Both the position numbers and the translations under genes were made by a program. DNA of 64,000 nt, taken from NCBI RefSeq assembly GCF_904846075.1, contig NZ_CAJGZH010000002.1, positions 62,001-126,000 on the forward strand. The letters are read 5' to 3'. The notes under the pieces were generated by a model that was not told the DNA's origin, ran no database searches, and was given only the letters and a program-made list of their open reading frames with translations. This document shows, piece after piece, positions 1 through 9,065 of this stretch (position 1 is the stretch's first letter; every line of letters starts with the position of its first letter). The DNA is from Psychrobacter glacincola. GTDB lineage: Bacteria; Pseudomonadota; Gammaproteobacteria; Pseudomonadales; Moraxellaceae.

Positions 1-200
1 GCTTGTGTATAGCGGCCTTTATCAATCTGGGTAATGGCGTCGTTATAATAGTTCTGCTCTGATTTTTCGGCAGTTTCTACTGCATCGACGTCTTTACCGC
101 CAGTCAGGTTTTTGAAAGTCTGACAGCCCACTAAGTTTACGCTTAGCGCAAGTAGGGTTATTGAGGACAGTTTGATAAACGTATTGCCAACAGCTTGCAT
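1..200 (-). CDS. bamD: Outer membrane assembly lipoprotein BamD, 5' part only
   Basis: Leftward gene whose first 66 codons are visible before it runs off the left edge. It encodes a lipoprotein precursor: a hydrophobic stretch ends in the lipobox L-V-G-C (lipidated Cys about residue 26), and the mature part soon reaches a TPR-like helix (residues about 50-66, YYNDAITQIDKGRYTQA), as in BamD/ComL, the essential TPR lipoprotein of the BAM complex that inserts beta-barrel proteins in the outer membrane. A good ribosome site (GGAGAAG) precedes the ATG. The divergent rluD-pgeF neighbourhood is the standard gammaproteobacterial context of bamD and supports the call more than the short sequence alone. 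Confidence 0.85.
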   Translation of the reverse strand, partial: MQAVGNTFIKLSSITLLALSVNLVGCQTFKNLTGGKDVDAVETAEKSEQNYYNDAITQIDKGRYTQ

Positions 201-965
201 ACTTCTTCTCCGACACAAGACGTATAATAGCAGCGACGCTATCATACTAGATATTAGGTTAATGATAAAAAACGATGCGTAGGCATCAATAGTGGTCTGT
301 CATCTACTATGTCAATCATCGGACATACCAGTTATCGTTATTAAAAAACGCTTGATGGCATAGGGTTTATATCAAACCAAATGCTTTTAATAAAAATTCG
401 ATAAGCGTACAGTGGCATAGCATACAGCAAAATATGGCTATACTTTATAGAATAACGTTTGCTTCGTCTATTTTTTCGCCATCTATATTGTACTTAATCC
501 AATCGTGCTCATCGAATTTGAGTCAGTATCGTACAGTTATTAGTCTACTGCAACACAGGTGCGATATGCTGCTGCTCGCAATGAGCTGTACACCAACGCA
601 TGTCAGTTTGACATTTTAACATGAGCTGCTGTCACGAGCGATATCGAATGTCGCTGACACTGATAAATATACAGTAAATTACAGCAATGTCATATTTTAG
701 AGAGTTAAGTACGGCGCTGACGCTCGCTGCGGTATAATCAAAAAATGACAGATAACACACAGCTTCTATAGGGCTTAGGCGCTTGGCATGCTACACTAGC
801 ATGGTATTGCCTCCGCTTTTTTCGACGACGATCGCTTTTATGATAAGCGATTGATAGCGAATGGCCTTTTGTTTTTTATAGCGTTACGCTTAACACTTTA
901 TTAGAAATTTCTCAAAAGCTACCTTTCAAAACCATGTCAGGCGCTTTGCCATATATAAATCTGCT
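201..965. other. Divergent intergenic region between bamD and rluD
   Basis: No convincing gene. It must hold the promoters of bamD (leftward) and rluD (rightward). A TATAAT hexamer lies at 733-738 but no good -35 box at the right spacing was found. Two small inverted repeats are visible: CATGCTA-cac-TAGCATG at 787-803 and ATCGCTT/AAGCGAT at 831-851; their role is unknown. A 61-codon open frame at 434-619 lacks a ribosome site and any family resemblance. Confidence 0.5.
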
Positions 966-2234
966 ATGAATAATAATGCTATGACTACCCATTTACCACC
1001 GAATCAATCACGACAGACTGATTCATCAGCACAAGAGTCACCGATGCCAAATGACGTTTTAAATAATAGTGAATTACCTGACGATAATCAGTCGATGCTT
1101 GATGAGCAAAGCCATAGCGATCATGTTTTAGAAGACGCTGTGTCAGAAGAAGCTATGTTAAAAGATAGTGATGAGCTTGACGACGATATGATAGATAGCA
1201 GCGATGAAGATGCTGACGACATTGATGATAGCGACGATGATGAAGCGTCAGCCGCCGGTCAAGTGGTGCCAGTAATTATTAATATGACGCATACGGTTAT
1301 AGAAGACGAAGCTGGTTTACGTATTGATAAATTGGCTTCAAAAATATTTACCGATTTCTCACGTGTTCAATTACAAGGTTGGATCAGTGATGGCAGCCTG
1401 CTGTATAACGATGGCGTGCAAAAACCGAAAATTCGTGTCAGAGCGGGTGATGTGCTGCAGTTAACCACCACATTAGAGCAGCATAGTGAAGATCAACCAG
1501 AAAATATAGACATCGATGTGGTCTATGAAGATGATGACGTATTGGTCATCAATAAACCTGTTGGCATGGTAGTGCATCCTGGTGCGGGTAACCAAACCGG
1601 CACCTTGGTCAATGCACTGCTGTATCACTATCCGCAGCAGCACCATCTGCCGCGTGCAGGTCTGGTGCACCGTATTGATAAAGATACCTCAGGGCTATTG
1701 TTGATTGGTAAAACCAAGCCAGCACAGCTTGCGCTGATGGAGCAACTAAAGGACAAGTCGGTCTATCGTCACTATCAATGTGTGGTAGCAGGGGATGCAG
1801 CGAGTCTATCGCGCCATCGCCGTATTGACGCCCCAATCGGTCGTCACCGTAATCAGCGTACTAAAATGACGGTAATGACGGCAGGACGTGAAGCTGTGAC
1901 ACATTTACTGAATGTGACCGCGCTTAACGGCAATTATTGCTTGTTGGATGTAGGTCTTGAAACGGGACGTACGCACCAAATTCGTGTGCATTTAAGTCAT
2001 GTTACTTATCCGATAGTGGGTGATCGTGTCTATGGTGGTCGTCGTCAATTGCGGGCAGGACTGACAGAAGCCCAGCGTCAAGCGATTAATAATTTTCCAC
2101 GTCAAGCCTTGCATGCCTACACACTGGGTTTCGTGCATCCAACGACTGGTGAAGATATCGAAGTCACCACACCACTGCCTGAAGATATGCAGCAGTTAAT
2201 GGCTGTGCTAAGTGATGGCTATGATGACGAGTAG
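966..2234 (+). CDS. rluD: 23S rRNA pseudouridine synthase RluD, with long acidic N-terminal extension
   Basis: RluA-family pseudouridine synthase that in E. coli modifies U1911, U1915 and U1917 in helix 69 of 23S rRNA. An S4 RNA-binding domain covers about residues 115-165 (AGLRIDKLASKIF...). The catalytic domain follows, with the signature HRIDKDTSGLLLIGKT at 235-250; the Asp of HRID (residue 238) is the expected catalytic aspartate. At 422 residues it is about 100 longer than E. coli RluD; the excess is the N-terminal region, which is very rich in Asp/Glu/Ser (a run around residues 67-95). No strong ribosome site marks the first ATG, so ATGs at 981, 1044 or just before the S4 domain (about 1284) are possible starts. 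It lies 106 bp before pgeF, a conserved order. Confidence 0.93.
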   Translation: MNNNAMTTHLPPNQSRQTDSSAQESPMPNDVLNNSELPDDNQSMLDEQSHSDHVLEDAVSEEAMLKDSDELDDDMIDSSDEDADDIDDSDDDEASAAGQVVPVIINMTHTVIEDEAGLRIDKLASKIFTDFSRVQLQGWISDGSLLYNDGVQKPKIRVRAGDVLQLTTTLEQHSEDQPENIDIDVVYEDDDVLVINKPVGMVVHPGAGNQTGTLVNALLYHYPQQHHLPRAGLVHRIDKDTSGLLLIGKTKPAQLALMEQLKDKSVYRHYQCVVAGDAASLSRHRRIDAPIGRHRNQRTKMTVMTAGREAVTHLLNVTALNGNYCLLDVGLETGRTHQIRVHLSHVTYPIVGDRVYGGRRQLRAGLTEAQRQAINNFPRQALHAYTLGFVHPTTGEDIEVTTPLPEDMQQLMAVLSDGYDDE

Positions 2235-2340
2235 ACCGCTCCTTGTAGGCGAGAGCGTAAAGTCGCTTGTAAAAAACAGAGCCTAGTAGTAAATAGCGAT
2301 CCGTGACATAAAAATGACTCATTAAGACGGTAAATCAGCC

Positions 2341-3303
2341 ATGACTCATCAGTTTCCTATGACATTGCTTGCACAGATTGATGATGTGGCTGTTTTTCAA
2401 ACGGCTGCCTTTTCAAGCGATGATGTTGAATCACAAGACCAGCCTACAGAACAGCTGGTACGACAGCAACATCAAGCGAATTATGGTGAGCTAAATTTAG
2501 GTTTGCATGTCAATGATGATGCTGCAAAAGTACTGAGCAATCGCATGCGTTTATTATCTGCCATCAATGAGCAGCTTGCACCCTTATCGTCGACATGCCA
2601 ACACGTACCCATCAAACGCTTACACTGGGTTAACCAAGTTCATGGTAAGCAAATTCATGATGTTGATGGCACGGCGCTAGGTATGACGCCAATGTCTGCT
2701 GACGCGATGGTCAGTCGGCAACAAGGGCTTGGGCTTGCGATAATGACGGCTGACTGCGTACCGATAGTCTTATATCAGCCAGCTAGTGGTCAAATAGCAG
2801 CGATTCACGCGGGTTGGCAAGGTCTGGCTTGCGGGATTATTCAAGCGACTGTGCAATGCTTTACGCAATCGGGACAAATCAAAGCTTGGATTGGTGTTTG
2901 TATCAGTCAAGACAGCTATGAAGTTGGCGCTCAAGTTCGCAATCAATTATTGAAAGGTTGCACAGAAAATAAGTTATTGAACACAGCCAGTATTGAACAT
3001 TTTGATTCGTTATATGTCATAGATTCTGTGGCTACTATTAAAGGCGATAGCAATAATCAACATGTACAGGATACGGTTGATAAGCTGTCAAGCTGTAACA
3101 CAGTTGACACGAGAAAAATCAAGATAAACTTACCAAAGTTGGCAGCGGATCAGCTTAGTGCGGCGGGCGTTATAGTAGATGACACCTTATCTAGCAGCTG
3201 TAGTTATACTGATGACCACTATTATTCTTATCGGCGTCAAACGCATTTGCAACAGCCTGCTACAGGTCGAATGGCGCTGGTCATTGTACGTGGCGCTGCG
3301 TAG
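2341..3303 (+). CDS. pgeF: Multicopper polyphenol oxidase/purine nucleosidase family protein PgeF (YfiH, DUF152)
   Basis: Member of the YfiH/DUF152 family, variously described as laccase-like, as a purine nucleoside phosphorylase/adenosine deaminase, and as a peptidoglycan-editing enzyme. The three metal-ligand positions are visible: His101 in NQVHGK, Cys139 in TADCVPI and His156 in HAGWQG. The C-terminal motif SSCSYTDDHYYSYRR is also typical. The protein is 320 residues against about 245 in E. coli; most of the excess is a hydrophilic insertion around residues 215-260, between the conserved core and KINLPKLAADQL. The place directly downstream of rluD is the usual one. Cytoplasmic. Confidence 0.88.
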   Translation: MTHQFPMTLLAQIDDVAVFQTAAFSSDDVESQDQPTEQLVRQQHQANYGELNLGLHVNDDAAKVLSNRMRLLSAINEQLAPLSSTCQHVPIKRLHWVNQVHGKQIHDVDGTALGMTPMSADAMVSRQQGLGLAIMTADCVPIVLYQPASGQIAAIHAGWQGLACGIIQATVQCFTQSGQIKAWIGVCISQDSYEVGAQVRNQLLKGCTENKLLNTASIEHFDSLYVIDSVATIKGDSNNQHVQDTVDKLSSCNTVDTRKIKINLPKLAADQLSAAGVIVDDTLSSSCSYTDDHYYSYRRQTHLQQPATGRMALVIVRGAA

Positions 3304-3389
3304 GATTACGCTATTTGCTGTTGCGCGCAATTAACTGTTGAACTTATATTGTTTTTATTTAACCATTTATAGCCATTATTAGAGTTTGT

Positions 3390-3992
3390 ATGAATACACC
3401 TGCCAAATCGTCCACTACTGATAGCATACCGACTGTATCTATTGCTGTTATTTATCATAGCAACTACGGTCATACCAAGCGCGTCGCTGAAGCGATCGTT
3501 AAAGGGGCGCATCAGCAATTGCCAGCAGCACAGGCCAAAGCCGTTGATGTCCACAAGGTTGACTGGGATTATTTGGATCAGGCGGATTTGCTGGTTTTCG
3601 GTAGTGCCGTATATATGGGTAGTGTCACTGCTGAATTTAAGACTTTTATGGATGAAACCTCAAAGCGCTGGTATCATCGTAAATGGGAAGGCAAGTGGGC
3701 AGCCGCTTTTGCCAACTCTGGTGGGCTGAGTGGTGATAAGCTGGCGGTATTGCAGCAGATTTCTTTGTATGCGATGCAGCATGGTATGAACTGGATTGGA
3801 TTACCGCTGATGCCGACAGGTCATGAGGCTCACGATTTAAACCGTTTATCTAGCTTTTTGGGCTTGATGACCCAGTCGCTTGATGGTCCCCCTGAGGAAA
3901 CGCCAGGACGGGGAGATATTGATACAGCTATTTGGTTCGGCGATCATTTGGCCAAGACAATTGTCAAGCATCAGCCAGCGGCACGCCCTTGA
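3390..3992 (+). CDS. Flavodoxin-fold NAD(P)H-dependent oxidoreductase (WrbA-like)
   Basis: FMN-binding flavodoxin-like protein of 200 residues. The phosphate-binding loop is SNYGHTKRVAEAIVKG (about residues 29-44), followed by the typical alternating strands FGSAVYMGSVTAEFKTFMD and WAAAFANSGGLSGDK, where the flavin ring would sit. This points to the WrbA / NAD(P)H:quinone oxidoreductase group, cytoplasmic enzymes that make two-electron reductions of quinones; the actual substrate cannot be read from the sequence. The gene is 86 bp downstream of pgeF and is closed by a strong terminator at 4036-4074, so it may be co-transcribed with pgeF. Confidence 0.75.
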   Translation: MNTPAKSSTTDSIPTVSIAVIYHSNYGHTKRVAEAIVKGAHQQLPAAQAKAVDVHKVDWDYLDQADLLVFGSAVYMGSVTAEFKTFMDETSKRWYHRKWEGKWAAAFANSGGLSGDKLAVLQQISLYAMQHGMNWIGLPLMPTGHEAHDLNRLSSFLGLMTQSLDGPPEETPGRGDIDTAIWFGDHLAKTIVKHQPAARP

Positions 3993-4035
3993 AATGAATG
4001 GCTATTGAATCATTTAAGGTAATTTATTAAACATT

Positions 4036-4074
4036 AAAGGCAGATATCAAACCGATATCTGCCTTTTTTTTTTT
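4036..4074 (+). terminator. Rho-independent terminator after the flavodoxin-like gene
   Basis: Perfect 12-bp stem AAGGCAGATATC / GATATCTGCCTT with a 5-nt loop, followed by an unbroken T run. It closes the rightward transcript. Confidence 0.92.
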
Positions 4075-4098
4075 GCTTATTTTATGAGTGTGATGGCA

Positions 4099-4284
4099 CT
4101 ATTTTTGATTTTTTGTACTGGTATTATTTTGAACCTGCACAGTGGTAGCAAGCGTATTTTTGACCAAGATATTATTGGTAGGGGTGGTATTCACAGGGAT
4201 AGGGCTGTCGACAAATTGAAATGATTGGCAGCCTGTCATTAACAGGGCTGATGTAAGTATATAAGCAAGAATCGGTAACTTCAT
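4099..4284 (-). CDS. Small lipoprotein, unknown function
   Basis: Sixty-one codons on the left strand. The N-terminus is a clear lipoprotein signal: MKL, then a hydrophobic stretch, then the lipobox L-M-T-G-C with Cys at residue 19. The short mature part is rich in Asn, Thr and Val with no recognised domain. The Lys start, hydrophobic core and exact lipobox make it more likely to be a real gene than a chance frame, but the ribosome site is weak. It sits alone between the flavodoxin terminator and the cytochrome cluster promoter region. No function is proposed. Confidence 0.6.
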   Translation of the reverse strand: MKLPILAYILTSALLMTGCQSFQFVDSPIPVNTTPTNNILVKNTLATTVQVQNNTSTKNQK

Positions 4285-4936
4285 AGTGGTGTCTCAGGCG
4301 GCGATCGGCAATGTGGAAATAGCGCCTATCATAAACAAAATATGGTGCGTTGCAATAGCTTGTTTCATAGCATTATAAAAATATGACTGATAAAAAAGCG
4401 AGTGCTAACTTAAGTCTATGTATCTATTATGTACAACTAAAATCGATGATGACAAAAAATGAAGCAAATTTTTGACAGCTATCTACAATGATAGGTTTTT
4501 TATAAAAGATATGCACCAAAAAAATAGAACTTTAGTTACTGATTTTAAAGGTATTATTTAAATGACCTATTATTACAATATAAAAAAACATATTACGTTA
4601 TCAAAAACTGATAATGACAATGCGGTTCTTTACGTTTTGTAAAAATTTGAGACCAATACGTTACTCATTAAGTAATAGTAGCGAAATAGTCTTACATTAG
4701 TAGAGTGAGTAGACATCATTTAGTAACTATGCTTAGTAACTACGCTTATGAAATTACTTTTACCACGCTACTGTATTAAGCATTTACTGGATGATTTGCT
4801 ACCTCATTTAATGGACTATCAATTGAGTATAACAAGTCGTCACTCATTAAGGCTTGCTCAATACTAAATGTTTCATCTCAATCATTCATCCTAATAATAA
4901 TTACAACACCCTAGGTGCCAGCTATATGAGGATATT
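4285..4936. other. AT-rich intergenic region upstream of the cytochrome cluster
   Basis: About 650 bp with no credible open frame. It is clearly more AT-rich than the flanking genes and presumably holds the promoter of the redox cluster that starts at 4937 and of the small lipoprotein. No operator or specific binding motif could be assigned. Confidence 0.5.
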
Positions 4937-6406
4937 ATGAAGCCACTTTATGTGATGTTATCGATGCTCGTCATTGGTATGAACTCCAGCGCTGCGATGG
5001 CTGAAGGCGCAAGCGTCGTAAATACAAATCTAGCCAATGCTAGCTTGCCTAATGCCAGTTTACCTAATATTAGTCCAGCCAATAGTGAGCTTGTCAATCG
5101 CGGTGCTTACATTGCCCGTGCAGCCGATTGCATGGCATGTCATGGCGAAGATTATACTGGCGGTACAGCGATCGAAACGCCGATGGGAGATATCTATTCA
5201 ACCAATATTACCCCGTCTAAACGTTATGGTATCGGTGATTATACCGAAGCGGACCTAAAGAACGCGTTGCAAAAAGGTCGTACGCCAAGCCATATGCTTT
5301 ACCCTGCCATGCCATATCCTTCTTATAGTGGCATGAAAGAAGAAGATATCAGTGCGTTGTTTGCTTATCTGCAAACCGTACCTGCTGTCGATGAAGCACC
5401 AAAATATAAAACTGACCTGCCGTTTCCCTTTAACATTCGCAGCTTAATGATTGGCTGGAATTTTCTTAATGTCCCGTCTACTGAAAACCGTGATGGTCTC
5501 ACTGAGACGCAGCAACGTGGTGAATATATTGTCAATAACTTAGAGCACTGTGGTACTTGCCATACCCCGCGTAATAGTACTATGGGTTTCGATAAAAAAA
5601 TGTATCTATCAGGTGCTCAGCTTGGTCATTGGCATGCACCAAATATCACGCCTGACGATTCGAGCGGTATCGGTAGTTGGAGTGAACAAGATATCGTCAC
5701 TTATCTGCGTACTGGTGAGCTTGACCAGCGTGCCTATGCGGGTGGTCCTATGGGCGAGGCGGTTGCACATAGTACGCGCTACTTAAAAAATGAAGATTTG
5801 AATGCCATTGCTTCTTATCTAAAAGCGGTGCCTGCTATCCAAACAGATGATAAGGTCGCAGCCGTTGATGTCTCGCGTTTACCAACACCCATTAGCGAAT
5901 CTATCACTCATGATTTACTGGCGCAAAAAGATTATTTAGCCCAAGCCAAAGCACAGGTGAGTAATGGCAGCAATTCACCAGAATCGCTATATTTGGCAGC
6001 CTGTGGTAGCTGTCACGGCGTTGATGGTTATGGTCAGCCTGATGCGCGTTACGCCCCTATCGTTGGACTCAGCAGTATTCGCCGTGAGAAACCTGATGCG
6101 CTGGTCAATATGATCCTTCATGGGGTAGAAGGTGCGACTAACACATCACCTATCATGCCAGGGTTCTCAGATGAGCTAAATAGCGAGCAAATCGCTGGTA
6201 TTACCAATTATGTGCGTGTGAATTTTGGTGGTCTCAACAGTAGTGAGGTGAGTGCTAGTGATGTTGACCGTATCGCAACGACAGGTACTGACAAGCCCTT
6301 CTTAATCAAATACGCGGGCTTACTGGCAGTAATCGGTATCATCGTGGCCATTATTATCATTGTGTTTATTATACGAGCCATCTTGCGGTCTAGGCGCCGT
6401 CGTTAA
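4937..6406 (+). CDS. Membrane-anchored triheme cytochrome c (AdhB/gluconate dehydrogenase cytochrome subunit-like)
   Basis: Exported cytochrome with three c-type heme motifs: CMACH at 65-69, CGTCH at 205-209 and CGSCH at 356-360. A signal peptide covers about residues 1-22 (cleavage near AAMA-EG) and one hydrophobic helix lies near the C-terminus (about 455-480) followed by a basic tail, so the hemes face the periplasm while the protein is tethered to the inner membrane. The spacing of the three domains matches the cytochrome subunits of PQQ- or FAD-dependent alcohol/gluconate dehydrogenases, which pass electrons to ubiquinone. No PQQ dehydrogenase is nearby; the following gene is a FAD enzyme of the amine oxidase fold, its likely electron donor. 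Each domain keeps a plausible distal Met (e.g. MLYPAMPYPSY). ATG follows GAGGATATT. Confidence 0.85.
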   Translation: MKPLYVMLSMLVIGMNSSAAMAEGASVVNTNLANASLPNASLPNISPANSELVNRGAYIARAADCMACHGEDYTGGTAIETPMGDIYSTNITPSKRYGIGDYTEADLKNALQKGRTPSHMLYPAMPYPSYSGMKEEDISALFAYLQTVPAVDEAPKYKTDLPFPFNIRSLMIGWNFLNVPSTENRDGLTETQQRGEYIVNNLEHCGTCHTPRNSTMGFDKKMYLSGAQLGHWHAPNITPDDSSGIGSWSEQDIVTYLRTGELDQRAYAGGPMGEAVAHSTRYLKNEDLNAIASYLKAVPAIQTDDKVAAVDVSRLPTPISESITHDLLAQKDYLAQAKAQVSNGSNSPESLYLAACGSCHGVDGYGQPDARYAPIVGLSSIRREKPDALVNMILHGVEGATNTSPIMPGFSDELNSEQIAGITNYVRVNFGGLNSSEVSASDVDRIATTGTDKPFLIKYAGLLAVIGIIVAIIIIVFIIRAILRSRRRR

Positions 6407-6571
6407 TTCATTGATTCTATAAAGACGATTCACATATTTATTATAGGACAAGATCTACAGGCAACATGGTAAGGCACAACAGCTCGAAAAACAGACGTAG
6501 AACTAAGTCGAGCTGATTAATAATACATATGCCTACCGTCTTGCAGGAACGTCTACTTTAAGGACATTATT

Positions 6572-8173
6572 ATGAAAGACATACTTCAATCACCAACGCG
6601 GCGCCAACTGCTCTCGATGATTGGTAAAACAGCGGGCGCGACTGCGATGTATCAGGCGATGACGACATTAGGATTTGCGTCAGAGTCGAGTTTTAAAGAG
6701 ACCATGGATCTTAAAGGTGCACCTCCTGGCGCTAGTGTCGTCATTCTTGGTGCGGGTCTTGGCGGGCTGACTGCAGCTTATGAGTTACGTAAAGCGGGTT
6801 ACGATGTCAAAGTGCTCGAATATCAAAATCGTGGCGGCGGTCGTAGCTGGACATTGAACAGTGGGGACAAATATACCGAGCTTGGCGGCGAAGAAGTCAC
6901 TTGTGATTTTGAAGAGGGCAATTATTTTAATGGTGGACCGTGGCGTCTGCCAAGCCATCATTATGCCGTCTTCCATTATTGCAAACAGTTTGGCGTTGAA
7001 ATGCAGCCCTTTATTCAAACCAATGATCGTGCTTATTTGCATCGCAGTACTCATTTCGACGGCGTGCCGCAGCGTTTGGGTGATGTGAAAAACGATATCC
7101 AAGGTCATGTCGCCGAGCTGCTATCGAAATCAGTTAACGTCGGTGGTCTTGATCGCTCGGTCAATACTGAGGACAAAGAAAAGCTATTAGAAGGTTTAAA
7201 AGGCTGGGGGGTGCTGGATAAAGATTATCGTTACCGCGCCAGTAATGAGACCAGTAAACATCGCGGCTTTAGTGTGTTTCCAGGTGGTGGCTTGATGCCT
7301 GATGCGACGCCATCAAAACCTTTGCCGATTAGTGAGATACTAGATTCAGGTATGTGGGCAGATATTTATGGCAACCATATGACTTATGGTCATCAACCGA
7401 CGATGTTTCAGCCAGTAGGTGGTATGGGGAAAATTGGTGATGCGTTCACCCGTGAATGCCGCGATATGATTGAGTTTAATGCAAAGGTTATTAAAATTCA
7501 TCAAGATGACAGTGGCGTCACTGTCGATTATGTAGACAGCAACAGCCCAGATGGTGCCACCAAGACCATTCGTGCAGACTGGTGCGTGTGCAATATTCCA
7601 TTAACTGTATTAACGCAGATGGATATCAATGTCTCCAAACCAATGAAGCAGGCGATGGCCGCCGTGCCTTATGAGACCTCTTATAAAGTCGGTCTAGAGT
7701 TCAACCGCCGCTTTTGGGAAGAAGATGAATGGATATTTGGTGGTCTGACTTATACCGACATGCCCATTGCTCAGATTGCCTACCCGTCACAAAATATGTT
7801 TAAAGATGGTACGGGCGTGCTACTCGGTGCGTATGGTTATGGTCCGACGTCTTATAAGTTTAATAGCTTAACGCCGCAAGAACGTATTAATGTTGCGCTT
7901 GCTTATGGTAAATACATCCATCCTCAGTATCCAAAAGAATTCCGCGCAGGGACATCAGTTGTCTGGCACCGCATCCCATGGACGCTCGGCTGTTACGGTA
8001 TTTGGAATGAGTCGACCCGTCGTCAGCATTACGACACCTTGTGCAGTATTGATAATCGTATTGTGCTGACAGGCGAGCATTGCTCACACATTCCAGCATG
8101 GCAAGAAGGCGCTATTTTATCTGGTATGGATGCCGCAAAGCGCCTACATAAAAAAGCAAAAATGCTGGTTTAA
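6572..8173 (+). CDS. Tat-exported FAD-dependent amine oxidase-family dehydrogenase
   Basis: Flavin amine oxidase family (monoamine oxidase / L-amino acid oxidase / NicA2-like). The dinucleotide-binding motif VVILGAGLGGLTAAYELRKAG lies near residues 56-76, followed by the family's GGRSWT (FAD diphosphate contact) and near the C-terminus GEHCSHIPAWQEGAILSG, the segment that closes over the flavin. The N-terminus SPTRRQLLSMIGKTAGATA resembles a twin-arginine signal (Arg10-Arg11, then a moderately hydrophobic stretch), which fits a folded, cofactor-loaded protein sent to the periplasm. It lies between two c-type cytochromes, so it probably donates electrons to cytochrome rather than to oxygen, as NicA2 is known to do with CycN. 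The substrate (an amine or amino acid) is unknown. Confidence 0.8.
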   Translation: MKDILQSPTRRQLLSMIGKTAGATAMYQAMTTLGFASESSFKETMDLKGAPPGASVVILGAGLGGLTAAYELRKAGYDVKVLEYQNRGGGRSWTLNSGDKYTELGGEEVTCDFEEGNYFNGGPWRLPSHHYAVFHYCKQFGVEMQPFIQTNDRAYLHRSTHFDGVPQRLGDVKNDIQGHVAELLSKSVNVGGLDRSVNTEDKEKLLEGLKGWGVLDKDYRYRASNETSKHRGFSVFPGGGLMPDATPSKPLPISEILDSGMWADIYGNHMTYGHQPTMFQPVGGMGKIGDAFTRECRDMIEFNAKVIKIHQDDSGVTVDYVDSNSPDGATKTIRADWCVCNIPLTVLTQMDINVSKPMKQAMAAVPYETSYKVGLEFNRRFWEEDEWIFGGLTYTDMPIAQIAYPSQNMFKDGTGVLLGAYGYGPTSYKFNSLTPQERINVALAYGKYIHPQYPKEFRAGTSVVWHRIPWTLGCYGIWNESTRRQHYDTLCSIDNRIVLTGEHCSHIPAWQEGAILSGMDAAKRLHKKAKMLV

Positions 8174-8217
8174 TAACGCTTGGGTTATATAAATAACTAT
8201 AAGATTCAGAGGCTATC

Positions 8218-8910
8218 ATGGACAATGCAATTGTGAAGAAGGCAATCGTGGAGAAAGCAATCTTGAAGAAAAAAGTCATGAAAAACATGACACTCAAACT
8301 GCTGACGGTAGTGCTGCTGAGTGGGATCAGCAGTACAGCACTGTTGGGCTGTAGTCAACAGTCAGATGATGAAGTGACGGTTTCCAGTGTACAAGATCAG
8401 GATTCCCTAACAACCAATGACTATCAAGCAAGCCGAAATACGGGTGCGTGGGGCGGCGTTTATATGAGCCGTGAGGAGCTTACTGCACCTGCTATCAATA
8501 TTGTAGACGACAGCTCATTGCCCAATATGGAAGACGACCCAATTATTACTGAATGGGACGCAAAGTTTGAAGGCACAAATGGCTTTGTAACGACAGATGG
8601 CAAAAAGCTGTATCACGACTCTTGTGCGGCTTGTCATATGCACAAAGGCGAGGGTGCTTACGGTGCAGGCTATTATCCGCCACTGGCGAATAACAGTAAG
8701 ATGCAATCAAAGTATTACATCATCGATATCTTGATTAATGGCTTTCGTGGCATGCCCTCATTCCATGGAATGATGAACGATGCGCAGATAGCGGCGGTTA
8801 CTCAATATGTGGTCAGTGACCTAAATGGTTTTACCGATACCGTGACTGCTGAAGATGTGGCAAAACTGCGGCATCCCAATCCATCAGCAGGTGATCCGAG
8901 TGATGATTAA
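8218..8910 (+). CDS. Monoheme cytochrome c lipoprotein, partner of the FAD dehydrogenase
   Basis: Starts 44 bp after the FAD enzyme, with a good ribosome site (AGAGG, 5 nt before ATG). The signal sequence is unusual: a roughly 24-residue Lys-rich head (AIVKK/AIVEK/AILKK, three near-identical 15-bp units at 8227-8271), then a hydrophobic stretch and lipobox L-L-G-C (Cys45). An internal ATG at 8278 would give a conventional signal peptide. The mature part has one heme motif, CAACH at 136-140, and a likely distal Met in GFRGMPSFHGMM. It is probably the small periplasmic electron carrier between the dehydrogenase and either the triheme cytochrome or a terminal oxidase. Confidence 0.82.
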   Translation: MDNAIVKKAIVEKAILKKKVMKNMTLKLLTVVLLSGISSTALLGCSQQSDDEVTVSSVQDQDSLTTNDYQASRNTGAWGGVYMSREELTAPAINIVDDSSLPNMEDDPIITEWDAKFEGTNGFVTTDGKKLYHDSCAACHMHKGEGAYGAGYYPPLANNSKMQSKYYIIDILINGFRGMPSFHGMMNDAQIAAVTQYVVSDLNGFTDTVTAEDVAKLRHPNPSAGDPSDD

Positions 8911-8985
8911 TAGTATTCACTACTTTAGTCAATAATTGTCCAATACATGCTAGTGGCAAAATGATTTAACCGTGCTTCGCAATAT

Positions 8986-9020
8986 AAAAAAGCGCCTAAT
9001 TATTTATTAGGCGCTTTTTT
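8986..9020. terminator. Bidirectional terminator between the cytochrome cluster and tolB
   Basis: Stem AAAAAAGCGCCTAAT / ATTAGGCGCTTTTTT with a short loop. A runs on one side and T runs on the other let it work for both converging transcripts. Confidence 0.92.
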
Positions 9021-9065
9021 ATGAGCAAGACTTTATGAATTAAGAAAGATAATGATAAATATGGT

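Noticed and set aside
434..619. 61-codon open frame between bamD and rluD
   Set aside because: No ribosome site, no family resemblance, Ser/Ile-rich composition typical of chance frames in AT-rich DNA.
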